From contig NZ_CP139420.1 of NCBI RefSeq assembly GCF_034119845.1, positions 1,032,001 to 1,096,000 on the forward strand: 64,000 bases of DNA. The letters run 5' to 3'. Under the pieces are notes generated by a model. That model did no database searches. It saw nothing but the letters and a program-made list of their open reading frames with translations, and was not told the origin of the DNA. Positions 1 through 8,966 of the stretch are shown here, piece by piece. The translations under genes and the position numbers were made by a program. Source of the stretch: Flavobacterium sp. NG2 (GTDB lineage: Bacteria > Bacteroidota > Bacteroidia > Flavobacteriales > Flavobacteriaceae). The stretch's first letter is position 1. Each line of letters begins with the position of its first letter.

Positions 1-2
1 CA

Positions 3-128
3 ACCGAAATCGAAGAATTGAAATTTTACGATTACGACGAAAAATTCAGACCTCTTGTGCTGTTAGCAGGTCTTTTGCTTTTGGTAGAAATTGGATTGCG
101 AAATACGGTTTACAAGAGTTTTATTTAA
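3..128 (+). CDS. batA: BatA, C-terminal end only (VWA-domain membrane protein)
   Basis: This is the last 41 codons of a gene that begins before the window. The visible end has a hydrophobic segment (LVLLAGLLLLVEIGL) followed by a short basic tail and a TAA stop. This is the typical end of the VWA-domain membrane protein BatA, which precedes batB in Bacteroidetes. The call rests mainly on position: intact batB, batC, batD and batE follow in the usual order. The VWA domain itself is outside the window. Confidence 0.75.
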   Translation, partial: TEIEELKFYDYDEKFRPLVLLAGLLLLVEIGLRNTVYKSFI

Positions 129-281
129 TTGAAACACAAAGAGCACAAAGGCCACACAAAGAACACAAAATCTAATAGAGGCCTTTAAATTAAGTGAAAC
201 TTGGTTTTAATTTAAACATAAAAAAAACAATAACATAGTGACCCTAGTGTAAACTTTGTGTCCTTAGTGGTTAAAAAAAAT

Positions 282-1310
282 ATGGAATTAGACGAATCAA
301 AATATTTATACCTCTTCATTCTACTGCCTTTAGTAGTCCTTTTATTCTTGTACAATATGTATTGGAAAAGAAAAAAACAAAAGGAGTTTGGAGATATTGA
401 ATCCATCAACAAATTAAGTCCGGAACGTTCTGTTTTTAAACCAGTTTTAAAATTGATTGTGTTCTTGTTGGCTATGGTTGGATTGATTTTAGGGCTAGTA
501 AATCCTAAGATTGGTACAAAAATGGAAACGGTAAAAAGAGAGGGTATCGACATTGTTTTTGCTATGGATGTATCCAAAAGTATGCTTGCCGAAGATATTG
601 CTCCTAGCCGTTTAGAGAAAAGCAAACAACTGGTTTCACAAATCATCAATCAGTTAGGGAACGACCGCATCGGGATTGTGGCTTATGCAGGAAGTGCTTT
701 TCCTGTATTGCCTATCACAACAGATTATAGTGTAGCCAAAATGTTTTTGCAAAGCATGAGTCCTGATATGGTGTCTTCCAAAGGAACTTCGCTAGAAGAA
801 GCGATTCAATTATCAGCAACCTATTTTGATGACAAAAGCAAAACAAGTAAACTGTTAATCTTGATTTCGGATGGTGAAGACCATTCTGAAGGAGCATTGG
901 CAGCAGCCGAAGAAGCTAACAAACAAGGCATGCGTATTATCACCATTGGTGTTGGAACCGAAAAAGGAGCTACTATTCCGTTGAAAAGAAATGGCGTAAT
1001 AGAAAGTTACCAAAGAGATAAAAATGGTGATGTTGTTGTAACTAAATTGAATCAAGTTAGCCTTGAAACCATTGCGAAAACAACCAAAGGAGGCTATGTG
1101 AATGGTAATAATACTAAAGAAACGATGGAATACATCAAAAACACTTTGGATAACATTCAAAAAACCGAATTTGAAGCTACACAAATGGCCGATTTTCAAT
1201 CACAATTTCAGTGGTTTTTAGGATTTGCTTTTATACTTCTTTTTGTTGACGTTTTCTTATTAGAGAGAAAAACAAACTGGGTTAAAAAGCTGAACTTATT
1301 TAACGAATAA
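282..1310 (+). CDS. batB: BatB, VWA-domain aerotolerance protein
   Basis: Membrane-anchored von Willebrand factor A protein of the Bat operon, which is linked to aerotolerance and envelope stress in Bacteroidetes. Residues about 8-27 and 56-73 are membrane segments. The VWA domain follows, with an intact MIDAS motif DVSKS at residues 96-100 and a later metal-site region LILISDGEDHS. A last membrane segment lies near residues 311-328. I start at ATG 282 (342 aa) because translation from GTG 258 would run through a low-complexity intergenic stretch built of words such as CTTTGTG and would add only eight unhelpful residues. BatC starts 10 bp downstream, so the genes are very probably co-transcribed. 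Confidence 0.92.
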   Translation: MELDESKYLYLFILLPLVVLLFLYNMYWKRKKQKEFGDIESINKLSPERSVFKPVLKLIVFLLAMVGLILGLVNPKIGTKMETVKREGIDIVFAMDVSKSMLAEDIAPSRLEKSKQLVSQIINQLGNDRIGIVAYAGSAFPVLPITTDYSVAKMFLQSMSPDMVSSKGTSLEEAIQLSATYFDDKSKTSKLLILISDGEDHSEGALAAAEEANKQGMRIITIGVGTEKGATIPLKRNGVIESYQRDKNGDVVVTKLNQVSLETIAKTTKGGYVNGNNTKETMEYIKNTLDNIQKTEFEATQMADFQSQFQWFLGFAFILLFVDVFLLERKTNWVKKLNLFNE

Positions 1311-1320
1311 AACACACAAA

Positions 1321-2100
1321 ATGATTTTTTTACAAAAATATAGCTTTCTATTTTCACTAATCCTAACCGCAGGATTAGCGACTTTGAATGCACAAGAAAA
1401 AGACAATATTTTACCTAAAGCAAATGAGGAATATGCAGCAAGTAAATTTGTAGATGCTGAAGCTAATTACAGAATTTCGAATGCTAAATTTGGAAATAAA
1501 AAAATAGCCAAATATAATTTAGGAAATGCTATTTACAAACAAAATCAACCTTCAGAAGCGAAATTCGCTTACGCAAAAGCAATAGAAGAGAATAATTCTA
1601 GAGCTCAAAAACACAAAGCTTATCACAACTTAGGAAATGTGTTTATGAAAGAGAAGGATTATACCCAAGCGGTTGAAGCTTATAAAAATGCGTTACGCAA
1701 CAATCCTTCGGATGAAGAAACGAGATATAATTTTGCCTTGGCTAAGAAAATGCTAAAAGAGAATCCTCCTAAAAACGACAACAAGGATAAAAATAAAGAC
1801 AAGGATAAAGATAAAAAAGACGATAAAAACAAAGACAAAAAAGACGGCGATAACAAAGATAAAAACGACGATAAAGGCGATAAAGACAAGGATAAAAAAG
1901 ATGGTGATAAAGACAAAAAAGACCAAAACAAAGGAGACAAACCTGAAGATGGTCAGCCTAAACCAACGCCTGGAGGGATTTCTAAAGAACGTTTACAAAA
2001 CCTATTAGACGCTGTAAATAACGAAGAAAAGAAAATTCAAGGAAAAGTAAACGCTAATAAAGTAAAAGGAAAACCAGTAGATACTGATAAAGACTGGTAA
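1321..2100 (+). CDS. batC: BatC, TPR protein with Lys/Asp-rich segment
   Basis: Exported TPR protein of the Bat operon, 259 aa. It has an N-terminal signal sequence (residues about 1-24, ending near LNAQ), then TPR-like helical repeats over residues about 30-145, including NLGNAIYKQN and NLGNVFMKEKDYTQAVEAY. A stretch of roughly 65 residues made almost only of K, D, N and G follows, and the C-terminal segment is normal. The matching DNA (about 1780-1945) is nearly pyrimidine-free on the plus strand. BatC TPRs are thought to assemble with the other Bat proteins. The gene lies 10 bp after batB and 40 bp before batD. The low-complexity linker probably varies in length between strains. Confidence 0.88.
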   Translation: MIFLQKYSFLFSLILTAGLATLNAQEKDNILPKANEEYAASKFVDAEANYRISNAKFGNKKIAKYNLGNAIYKQNQPSEAKFAYAKAIEENNSRAQKHKAYHNLGNVFMKEKDYTQAVEAYKNALRNNPSDEETRYNFALAKKMLKENPPKNDNKDKNKDKDKDKKDDKNKDKKDGDNKDKNDDKGDKDKDKKDGDKDKKDQNKGDKPEDGQPKPTPGGISKERLQNLLDAVNNEEKKIQGKVNANKVKGKPVDTDKDW

Positions 2101-2140
2101 ACTCATAATAACAACAAAACAATATTCACAGTAATATACA

Positions 2141-3886
2141 ATGAAACATTTTTTAGTCTTCATACTATTAAGTTGTCAAGCGATTATAGCTCAGGTTCAG
2201 TTTGAAGCCAGAGTAAGCAAAAATACGCTAGGACTAAACGAACGATTGCGTATTGATTTCTTTATGAATATCGACGGTGATAATTTCAACGAACCTTCTT
2301 TTGAAGGTTTTCGTGTTATTGCGGGTCCAAGCCAATCTGTGAGTCAATCATGGATTAACGGAAGAAGCTCTTTTGAGAAAGTGTACTCTTATTTTTTGGT
2401 GCCTACTCATAAAGGAAACATCACCATCAAGCAGGCTACAATTGAATACGAGGGAAAAGTTTATAAAACGGCACCCATAAAAATCAATGTCACTGACGCT
2501 ATTCAGCAACCTAAAGACCCGAACGATGTTACGGTTTCGGCTGATAACAACTTGTATTTGGTGGCGGAAATCTCTAAAACCAATCCGTATGTCAACGAAC
2601 CGATTACGGTTGTTTACAAACTATACTTTAGTTACAACATTGGAATTACGAATTTTAAAGAATTAGCGAAACCTAAATACAACAACTTTTGGTCTCAAAA
2701 CATTGATGTCAAAGAGTTAGTGGTGGAAGAGGGGATGTTCAAAGGAGAACGTTACCGTTTTGCAGTTTTGCGAAAAACGGTCTTATATCCACAAAAATCT
2801 GGGAAACTCAATATCGAACCGTTGAGCCTTGATATTGATGTACAATTACCGTCCAATCGTAGAGATATTTTTGGTAGACAATTAATTACTGAAAGTAGTA
2901 AAAGTGTATCAGCAGGTAGTAAAACTATTAACGTAAAAGCACTTCCTGAAGCAGGAAAACCCGCTGATTTTACAGGGGCCGTTGGACGTTTTGATTTTAA
3001 AGTGACTCCAAGTAAAACTAGTTTGAAAAATGGCGAAAGTTTAGATTTGGTTGTTAGTGCTGTTGGAAAAGGAAACTTAAAACTCTTCACTTTGCCGAAG
3101 CCAGTGGTGCCAAATGCCTTAGAGATGTATGACGCCGTGCATACTGAAAAAGTGGAAACGCCACTATCAGGAATGACTGGAAGTATTTCGGATAGTTATA
3201 CCATTGTGCCACAATACAAAGGCACCTATCCTATCAAGCCGTTGCAGTTTAGTTATTTTGATTTGGATTCTAATAGCTATAAAACCATCAGTTCGCCTGA
3301 GATTATGATTAATGTTCTTGATGGACCAACAGATACTAGAGAAGCGAATGATAGCACCGCAAAAAATACGGTTATTGTTCCTAATCAATTCAAATATGTA
3401 AAAACGAAAACAGAATTGGTTTCAATGGAGCAAGATGATTTCTTAGGCTCTAATTTGTTTTACGGCTTACTGTTTTTACCTTTTTTATTGGTTCCAATAA
3501 TCATTTTGGCTAAAAAGAAAAAAGAAGCTATTGACAGTGACGTTTTTGGAAACCGCATCAAAGCAAACAACAGATTAGCGAAGAAATATTTAGGAGAAGC
3601 TAAAAAGCAAATAGCAAACAAAGAACCATTCTATGTGGCTCTTGAAAAAGCGATGCATAATTTCTTGAAAGCTAAATTGCATATCGAAACCTCAGAAATG
3701 AGTAAAGAGAATATTACCGAAATTTTGTTAGCTAAAAATGTAAAACCAGAAACCGTGTCTGATTTCATCAACCTTACAGAAAACTGTGAATTTGCTCGTT
3801 ATGCACCAGCATCAAGCACGGCAATTCAAGATGATTTTAATAAGGCAGTGTTGATTATTGCAGATTTAGAAAAGCAGATTTCTTAG
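2141..3886 (+). CDS. batD: BatD, periplasmic beta-rich oxygen-tolerance protein
   Basis: BatD-type protein of 581 aa. It has a signal sequence at residues 1-18, then a long periplasmic region of Ig-like beta repeats (for example NEPITVVYKLYFSYN and ENLKDGE-type turns), and a single membrane segment near residues 440-457 (LFYGLLFLPFLLVPIIILAK). A cytoplasmic helical tail ends in LEKQIS. The domain order and length match the family. It lies between batC and batE, as in other Flavobacteriia. It probably scaffolds the VWA proteins BatA/BatB in the inner membrane; its biochemical activity is not known from sequence. Confidence 0.88.
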   Translation: MKHFLVFILLSCQAIIAQVQFEARVSKNTLGLNERLRIDFFMNIDGDNFNEPSFEGFRVIAGPSQSVSQSWINGRSSFEKVYSYFLVPTHKGNITIKQATIEYEGKVYKTAPIKINVTDAIQQPKDPNDVTVSADNNLYLVAEISKTNPYVNEPITVVYKLYFSYNIGITNFKELAKPKYNNFWSQNIDVKELVVEEGMFKGERYRFAVLRKTVLYPQKSGKLNIEPLSLDIDVQLPSNRRDIFGRQLITESSKSVSAGSKTINVKALPEAGKPADFTGAVGRFDFKVTPSKTSLKNGESLDLVVSAVGKGNLKLFTLPKPVVPNALEMYDAVHTEKVETPLSGMTGSISDSYTIVPQYKGTYPIKPLQFSYFDLDSNSYKTISSPEIMINVLDGPTDTREANDSTAKNTVIVPNQFKYVKTKTELVSMEQDDFLGSNLFYGLLFLPFLLVPIIILAKKKKEAIDSDVFGNRIKANNRLAKKYLGEAKKQIANKEPFYVALEKAMHNFLKAKLHIETSEMSKENITEILLAKNVKPETVSDFINLTENCEFARYAPASSTAIQDDFNKAVLIIADLEKQIS

Positions 3887-3954
3887 AGATTTAATCACTA
3901 CTTTTTTTAAACACAAAGAGCACTAAGGAAGCACAAAGTACACAAAATAAAAAA

Positions 3955-4701
3955 ATGAAAAATTTACTTTATATAACTGTTTTACTAATCACTCAAGTTT
4001 TCTTTGCACAAGGAAGTTTTGAGAAGGCTAATAGTTTGTACCAAAATGGCAAATACAAAGAAGCCGTTGTTGCTTACGAGAGTATATTACAATCCAAACA
4101 ACATTCAGCAGAAGTGTATTTTAATTTGGGGAATTGTTATTACAAACTCAACAAAGTGGCACCTGCTATTTACAATTATGAAAAAGCCTTGGTCTTACAT
4201 CCAGATGATGCCGATGTGATTAACAATTTAAAATTTGCTCAAAAACGTACGATTGACGAAATTAAAGTCGTTCCTAAAGTGGGCTTTGCCAAATTGCTTA
4301 GAGACTTCACAGGGATTTATCATTACAATACTTGGGCATGGATTGCAATTAGTTTCTCTGTTTTGTTCTTATTGGCTTTTGTGGGTTATTATTTTTCTGC
4401 TTTCACCCAAGCCAAAAGATTATTTTTCTTTGGAATGTTTCTCTTTTTAGTGTTTTTACTAATTAGTGTTGCTGCTGCCTTATTTGAAAAAAGCCATTGG
4501 GAGAATGAAAAACCCGCTATTGTTTTTGCAGATATAGCCGAAGTCTATAGCGAACCTCAAAAAGCGAGTAGTGCCGTTGTGGTTTTACACGAAGGAACAA
4601 AAGTTTTTGTAATGGAGACGGTTGCTAAATGGAAAAAAATTCAGTTGACAGATGGTACTGAAGGCTGGATTGACGCGCAAACCATTAAGGAAGTGAAATA
4701 A
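3955..4701 (+). CDS. batE: BatE, TPR plus SH3-like protein
   Basis: Final gene of the Bat operon, 248 aa. A signal sequence (residues 1-18, ending FFAQG) is followed by TPR repeats (NSLYQNGKYKEAVVAYESIL and NLGNCYYKLNKVAPAIYNYEKAL), two membrane segments at residues about 124-179, and a C-terminal SH3-like region with the typical EVYSEPQKASS and GTEGWI motifs. A 68-bp gap after batD contains the common intergenic word CACAAAG, so a weak secondary promoter or transcript processing is possible. Spacing and orientation still favour membership of the operon. Confidence 0.85.
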   Translation: MKNLLYITVLLITQVFFAQGSFEKANSLYQNGKYKEAVVAYESILQSKQHSAEVYFNLGNCYYKLNKVAPAIYNYEKALVLHPDDADVINNLKFAQKRTIDEIKVVPKVGFAKLLRDFTGIYHYNTWAWIAISFSVLFLLAFVGYYFSAFTQAKRLFFFGMFLFLVFLLISVAAALFEKSHWENEKPAIVFADIAEVYSEPQKASSAVVVLHEGTKVFVMETVAKWKKIQLTDGTEGWIDAQTIKEVK

Positions 4702-4852
4702 GGATTTCTAAACACAGATTGCACAGATTAGCACAGATTTAAAAAACTTTTTTGAACTATTAAGAGATTAAGAAAATTAAGCGTTGAACTTAATGAAACT
4801 TCATTTCTTAATGGTTTTTATTTTTTGGTAACCAATGTTTTCTAAAACTAAA

Positions 4853-5392
4853 TTATTTTTTATCTGAAGTTTCAGGTTTGGGTTGAGTGGCTTTGGCTTT
4901 GACATCGTCGTACCAGGTTTCTAGTTTTGGGAAAACGAATTGAGATACTTTTTGAATAGGATTATAAAACATCGAATTATCAAAAGTTTCTTGTTTTACG
5001 AGCCAGTTGTTGAAATTAATTTTGTAAAAAATATTAAACACTACGCTCAGAATCAAAATGGTTTTCAAAACACTGAAAAAACCACCTGCGAGACGGTTTA
5101 CCCAACCTAAAAACGCAAAACTCATCATGCTGGTAAATACTTTGGCTAGAAGATGCACGCCAATCACTACTCCGATAAAGGTGAGTGCAAAGGCAAAAAT
5201 CTCAATTGATTTAGGCGACCAAGGAAAGACGCTGGACAGTACTTCACGGATGATAAATGAAAATTTAATGGCTAAGTAAATCCCTAAAATCAACGAAAGA
5301 AAAGAAGCCAACTCAGCGAAAAGTCCGTTTTTGATTCCTTTAAATAGTCCATAAAGCAATAATCCTCCTAAAACAATGTCCAAAAAACTCAT
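4853..5392 (-). CDS. CvpA family membrane protein
   Basis: Polytopic membrane protein of 179 aa with the CvpA/colicin V production fold: an N-terminal MSFLDIVLGGLLLYGLFKG, then four hydrophobic segments, and a conserved ..RLAGG.. region (VNRLAGGFFSVLKT). I chose ATG 5392 because the family begins with MSFLDI-like sequence. Upstream in-frame codons would read into a palindromic intergenic repeat and add an implausible 35-residue tail. The C terminus is charged and repetitive (KATQPKPETSDKK). The gene is convergent with batE and stands alone. Precise function is unknown. Confidence 0.8.
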   Translation of the reverse strand: MSFLDIVLGGLLLYGLFKGIKNGLFAELASFLSLILGIYLAIKFSFIIREVLSSVFPWSPKSIEIFAFALTFIGVVIGVHLLAKVFTSMMSFAFLGWVNRLAGGFFSVLKTILILSVVFNIFYKINFNNWLVKQETFDNSMFYNPIQKVSQFVFPKLETWYDDVKAKATQPKPETSDKK

Positions 5393-5447
5393 AAATCTTG
5401 TGTTTACAATAGGGCGCAAATATAACATCTTTTGTGGGTTTTGCGTG

Positions 5448-5557
5448 AGGGATTGCAGCAGTCTACCGAAGTAGCGCGGAAAGCCCGACAGCTCCATACA
5501 AAGGGGCTGAATAACCGCAAACTAAGATAAGCCCCTTTGTATGGAGGTGGCACGCCC
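5448..5557. repeat. Palindromic intergenic repeat, family 2 (copy G)
   Basis: A head of the form GGGATTGCAGCAG...GCGGAAAGCCCGACAG precedes a perfect 17-bp inverted repeat. Its left arm CTCCATACAAAGGGGCT is at 5492-5508, the right arm at 5530-5546, and the loop is 21 nt. A similar head occurs at 19425-19450. It looks like a REP-type element and could also end transcription for the minus-strand side. No coding content. Confidence 0.7.
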
Positions 5558-5567
5558 AAATAAGAAA

Positions 5568-5749
5568 ATATGACTATCCGTTTCTAATACCAATTAAAAA
5601 TTTTGTAACCTTACAATAAAAATAAAGTTGTTTTTATTACAAACCATTAAGAAATTAAGGTTAGTTAAGCTTAAAAACTTAATTTTCTTAATTTCTTAAT
5701 GGTGTAAAAAAGATTATATTTTTTTGGTACACATAACGGATAGTCATAT
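5568..5749. repeat. MITE-like element with nested inverted repeats
   Basis: The ends are a perfect 15-bp inverted repeat, ATATGACTATCCGTT at 5568-5582 and its complement at 5735-5749. A second, internal perfect 16-bp inverted repeat lies at 5645-5660 (CCATTAAGAAATTAAG) and 5687-5702. TAAGAAAA flanks both ends (5561-5568 and 5749-5756), a possible 8-bp target duplication, though the region is AT-rich. The element is non-coding and fills most of the gap between the cvpA-like gene and the next gene. Confidence 0.6.
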
Positions 5750-5796
5750 AAGAAAAAATAACCTTTGGATTATAAAACGAATGCTTGTCAACTTGT

Positions 5797-5804
5797 TATC
5801 TTTG
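5797..5804 (+). promoter_or_regulatory. -7 promoter element TATCTTTG
   Basis: Matches the Bacteroidetes sigma consensus TAnnTTTG, 62 bp ahead of the next start codon. No convincing -33 TTTG at the usual spacing. Confidence 0.5.
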
Positions 5805-5866
5805 CGATAAATAACGGGATGCTTTTTTTGAAAATCAGAAATCGTTAATCTACAATTAACAATAAA

Positions 5867-6223
5867 ATGTCAAGAGACACACAACTTAAAGAACGCTGGG
5901 AACAGCTTGTTACGATACTTTCGGACCAATTTTCACAAGGGGAAGATTTGGATTTAGATGCTATAATTTACTTAATTGGAGTTCAGGAACTGGGGAAATT
6001 GCACCGCGAATTCAAGAAAGATGAAAAATTGAACTTGATGCACATTGCTATTTGCCGCTTGCTGGAGCCTTATGGATACTATGAATTTGAGTTTTTTGAT
6101 GAGGAAGGCTGGCCTCATTACAAAGTGAAAGAAGAATTGCCACCATTGAAAGCGGGAGAACAAACAGTCTTGATGAAAGAGGCGATTGTGAATTATTTTA
6201 TAGAGCGAGAGGTTATTGAATAG
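5867..6223 (+). CDS. Conserved hypothetical protein (118 aa)
   Basis: Soluble acidic protein without signal sequence or membrane segment. It is mostly helical in appearance (ERWEQLVTILSDQF, IIYLIGVQELGKLHREF) with an aromatic turn YGYYEFEFFDEEGWPHY. I do not recognise a catalytic motif. Similar short proteins sit near pheS in Flavobacteriia as I recall, which suggests a conserved housekeeping role, but that is memory and not a search. A TATCTTTG -7 element lies upstream. pheS starts 119 bp downstream with its own promoter element, so the two need not share a transcript. Confidence 0.75.
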   Translation: MSRDTQLKERWEQLVTILSDQFSQGEDLDLDAIIYLIGVQELGKLHREFKKDEKLNLMHIAICRLLEPYGYYEFEFFDEEGWPHYKVKEELPPLKAGEQTVLMKEAIVNYFIEREVIE

Positions 6224-6318
6224 TGGTCAGTTTTCAGTTTTTAGTGGTCAGATAGCAGCAGTTAGTTTGGTCAAAATAAAACCTTATCACTTATAACTCA
6301 TAACTTATAACTTTTTCA

Positions 6319-6326
6319 TAAATTTG
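6319..6326 (+). promoter_or_regulatory. -7 promoter element TAAATTTG ahead of pheS
   Basis: TAnnTTTG match 16 bp ahead of the pheS ATG, implying a very short leader. It follows direct repeats of the type CTTATAACTCATAACTTATAAC (6290-6311). Confidence 0.5.
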
Positions 6327-6342
6327 CAGACTCAATTACGGA

Positions 6343-7368
6343 ATGGAAATGATAGACAAGATAAAAGAATATATTGGCGAAGCAGAAGCTTTTACAACCC
6401 AAAACCCAGCTGATTTAGAAAGTTTTCGTATCAAATTTATAGGAAGCAAAGGACTATTGAAAGACCTTTTTGCTGAATTTAAAAATGTGCCAAACGAGCA
6501 AAAAAAGGAATTTGGTCAAGTGATTAACTTGCTAAAAACTACAGCTGAAGAAAAAGTAAAAAGCATCCAAGAATCACTTGAAAGCAAAGACGAAGCGAAA
6601 GGAATATATGGCGATTTGACCCGTTCAGCTGAGCCAGTAATCATTGGTTCTCGTCACCCAATTTCGATTGTAAAAAACCAAATTATCGATATTTTCTCGA
6701 CTGTAGGATTCAACGTTTCTGAAGGTCCAGAAATTGAGGATGATTGGCATAACTTTACGGCTTTGAACCTGCCAGAATACCATCCGGCGCGTGATATGCA
6801 GGATACTTTTTTCATTCAGACTAATCCTGATATTTTATTGCGTACGCATACGTCTTCAGTTCAGGTGCGTTATATGGAAGAGAACAAACCGCCTATTCGT
6901 ACTATTTCGCCAGGAAGAGTTTTCCGTAACGAAGCTGTATCAGCGCGTTCGCACTGTATTTTCCACCAAGTGGAAGGTTTGTACATTGACAAAGATGTTT
7001 CGTTTGCCGACTTGAAGCAAACACTATTATATTTTACGAAAGAGATGTTTGGGAAGTCTAAAATTCGCCTACGTCCTTCGTATTTCCCGTTTACAGAACC
7101 AAGTGCCGAAATCGACATTTACTGGGGTTTAAAAACCGAAACAGATTACCGTATCACTAAAGGAACCGGTTGGTTAGAAATAGGTGGTTGCGGAATGGTT
7201 GATCCTAATGTTCTTAAAAACTGTGGTATCAATCCTGATGAATACAACGGTTTTGCCTTTGGAATGGGAGTTGAACGTATCGCAATGTTGTTGTACCAAA
7301 TTGGTGATATCCGTATGTTTTATGAAAACGACGTGCGTTTCTTAGAGCAATTTAAAAGTTCAATATAG
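6343..7368 (+). CDS. pheS: Phenylalanyl-tRNA synthetase alpha subunit
   Basis: Class II aminoacyl-tRNA synthetase that charges tRNA-Phe as part of an alpha2-beta2 enzyme. At 341 aa it has the normal length. It has an N-terminal coiled-coil tRNA-binding arm, motif 2 (GRVFRNEAVSARSHCIFHQ), and motif 3 with the catalytic arginine (GFAFGMGVERIAMLL). The Bacteroidetes-type motif 2 has SARSH where proteobacterial enzymes have DATHS. The beta subunit gene pheT is not adjacent, which is common in this phylum. Two in-frame ATGs (codons 1 and 3) are possible starts; I use the first. Confidence 0.97.
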   Translation: MEMIDKIKEYIGEAEAFTTQNPADLESFRIKFIGSKGLLKDLFAEFKNVPNEQKKEFGQVINLLKTTAEEKVKSIQESLESKDEAKGIYGDLTRSAEPVIIGSRHPISIVKNQIIDIFSTVGFNVSEGPEIEDDWHNFTALNLPEYHPARDMQDTFFIQTNPDILLRTHTSSVQVRYMEENKPPIRTISPGRVFRNEAVSARSHCIFHQVEGLYIDKDVSFADLKQTLLYFTKEMFGKSKIRLRPSYFPFTEPSAEIDIYWGLKTETDYRITKGTGWLEIGGCGMVDPNVLKNCGINPDEYNGFAFGMGVERIAMLLYQIGDIRMFYENDVRFLEQFKSSI

Positions 7369-7439
7369 TTTTTGAAAGGTCCTAAGATTCTAAGTTACTT
7401 AGTGCCTCAGAACCTCAATATCTCAGACCCTGAAGAAAA

Positions 7440-7847
7440 ATGAAAGCTGACATCACCATCCCCGAAGTAGAAAACGTATTTGTAGCCGCAGTCCAAGAAT
7501 GGAGTGACGACTTTATGGAAAAAGTTTGGTATGTATATCTAGTCAACGACAGTGACTTTGATATCGACAGTGTTATGGTCGTATCTAAAGCTTTTGGTAC
7601 TTTGGATGGCGAAATGAAGAAAACATCGCTTTTAAGACATGCTTTTGTTCAAGTTCCTGCGGTATCAGTTGTGAAGGTAGAAATGATTGAAAAAAGTGTA
7701 TTAGCACTCAACAACGAGTTTATGTTGACGTATTTCATTGGGAATACTCTTTATGATAAGAAATTTATTTTTAAAGCGAATGCTATTAACGAAACTGCTG
7801 TTGAAGAAGTACCGATTCTATTTGTAGATGGGGTTATTGTTAGATAA
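7440..7847 (+). CDS. Conserved hypothetical protein (135 aa)
   Basis: Small soluble beta-rich protein beginning MKADITIPEVENVFVAAVQE and ending VPILFVDGVIVR. It has no signal, membrane segment or known catalytic motif. It lies 71 bp downstream of pheS in the same direction and is closed by a strong hairpin, so it may share the pheS transcript. I do not recognise a function. Confidence 0.75.
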   Translation: MKADITIPEVENVFVAAVQEWSDDFMEKVWYVYLVNDSDFDIDSVMVVSKAFGTLDGEMKKTSLLRHAFVQVPAVSVVKVEMIEKSVLALNNEFMLTYFIGNTLYDKKFIFKANAINETAVEEVPILFVDGVIVR

Positions 7848-7885
7848 TTATTTTACCGCTAAGACGCTAAGAAAAAAAGTATAAA

Positions 7886-7914
7886 AAAAGGTTGCCTTTA
7901 TCGGGCAACCTTTT
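7886..7914. terminator. Bidirectional hairpin terminator
   Basis: The stem AAAAGGTTGCC (7886-7896) pairs with GGCAACCTTTT (7904-7914), with T-rich DNA on both sides. It separates two convergent genes. Confidence 0.85.
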
Positions 7915-7932
7915 GTTTTTGTAATAAAATGA

Positions 7933-8796
7933 TTAGGCTTGTTTGGCAATAGTAACTCTGTGTGGGTATGGAATTTCGATACCTGCTTTGTCTAGGGCTA
8001 TTTTAGCTTTTTCTAAGGTTTCAAAATATACTGCCCAATAATCTTCGGGTGCTGCAAAGGGTCTGACAGCAAAATTTATCGAACTATCGGCTAATTCTGA
8101 AACGCTTACAGACGGTGCTGGTTCTGTTAATACTTTCGGGTTAGAAGTCAATACTTCCAAAAGCACTTCTTTGGTTCTTTTAATATCTTCACCATAACCT
8201 ACGCCAATTGTCACATCTACACGCATTTTTCCCTCGGCAGTGTAATTGATAATATTTCCATTTGCCATAGCGCCGTTGGGGATAATTGCCAATTTGTTTT
8301 GTGGTGTTATCATTTTTGTGGTGAAAATTTCGATTTGTTTGACTGTTCCTAATACACCTTGAGCTTCAATTAAATCACCAATCTTATAAGGTTTAAACAT
8401 TATTATTAAAACTCCTCCAGCAAAATTAGAAAGTGAGCCTTGCAAGGCCAATCCCACTGCCAAACCTGCGGCGGCAATCACTGCTGCTAAACTCGTGGTT
8501 TCGACTCCAAGTGTGGAGATGACCGTTATTATTAAGAAAATCTTTAACGCCCAAGTAACGAGGTTAAACAAGAAGACTTGTAGAGAGGCATCGTAATGAT
8601 GTTGCATCATTACCTTTTTCAATACTTTGGTTATTCTTTTAATTACCCATGAACCTATAATGTATATTAATATGGCGTATAAAACGGGTAAGCCGTATTT
8701 TTCTATATATCCTAATAAGTTTTCAATCGAAATTTTTTCCAGTAAACTTGTAGTTTGTGTTGTTACATTGTTTACTACTCCTTCCTCTTTTTCCAT
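7933..8796 (-). CDS. MscS-family mechanosensitive channel
   Basis: Small-conductance mechanosensitive channel, 287 aa, which releases solutes on hypo-osmotic shock. Two to three N-terminal membrane segments are followed by the glycine/alanine-rich pore helix (AAVIAAAGLAVGLALQGSLSNF) and the MscS beta domain with KPYKIGDLIEAQG and NKLAIIPNGAMANG. The C-terminal alpha/beta domain ends in EIPYPHRVTI. It is a compact, minimal member of the family. A second paralogue of nearly the same length lies at 30.3 kb. It is monocistronic: a terminator lies on each side. Confidence 0.93.
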   Translation of the reverse strand: MEKEEGVVNNVTTQTTSLLEKISIENLLGYIEKYGLPVLYAILIYIIGSWVIKRITKVLKKVMMQHHYDASLQVFLFNLVTWALKIFLIITVISTLGVETTSLAAVIAAAGLAVGLALQGSLSNFAGGVLIIMFKPYKIGDLIEAQGVLGTVKQIEIFTTKMITPQNKLAIIPNGAMANGNIINYTAEGKMRVDVTIGVGYGEDIKRTKEVLLEVLTSNPKVLTEPAPSVSVSELADSSINFAVRPFAAPEDYWAVYFETLEKAKIALDKAGIEIPYPHRVTIAKQA

Positions 8797-8911
8797 AATT
8801 ATAAAATGCTAAAATGATTACACTAGTTGTTATCAGCAATATATAAATTTAACTTGAAAATTCATAGGTTTTGAATGTATTCTTCTTCTTTAAAACCTTC
8901 TATAATACAAA

Positions 8912-8947
8912 AAAAGCCACTTCAATTAATTTCTGAAAGTGGCTTTT
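8912..8947. terminator. Hairpin terminator after gpsA
   Basis: AAAAGCCACTT (8912-8922) pairs with AAGTGGCTTTT (8937-8947). On the minus strand it lies 20 bp beyond the gpsA stop. Confidence 0.85.
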
Positions 8948-8966
8948 GTATATTTTTATAATTAGA

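Noticed and set aside
1680..1940. Antisense open frame within batC
   Set aside because: It mirrors the Lys/Asp-rich low-complexity stretch, giving a Ser/Leu/Phe-only peptide.
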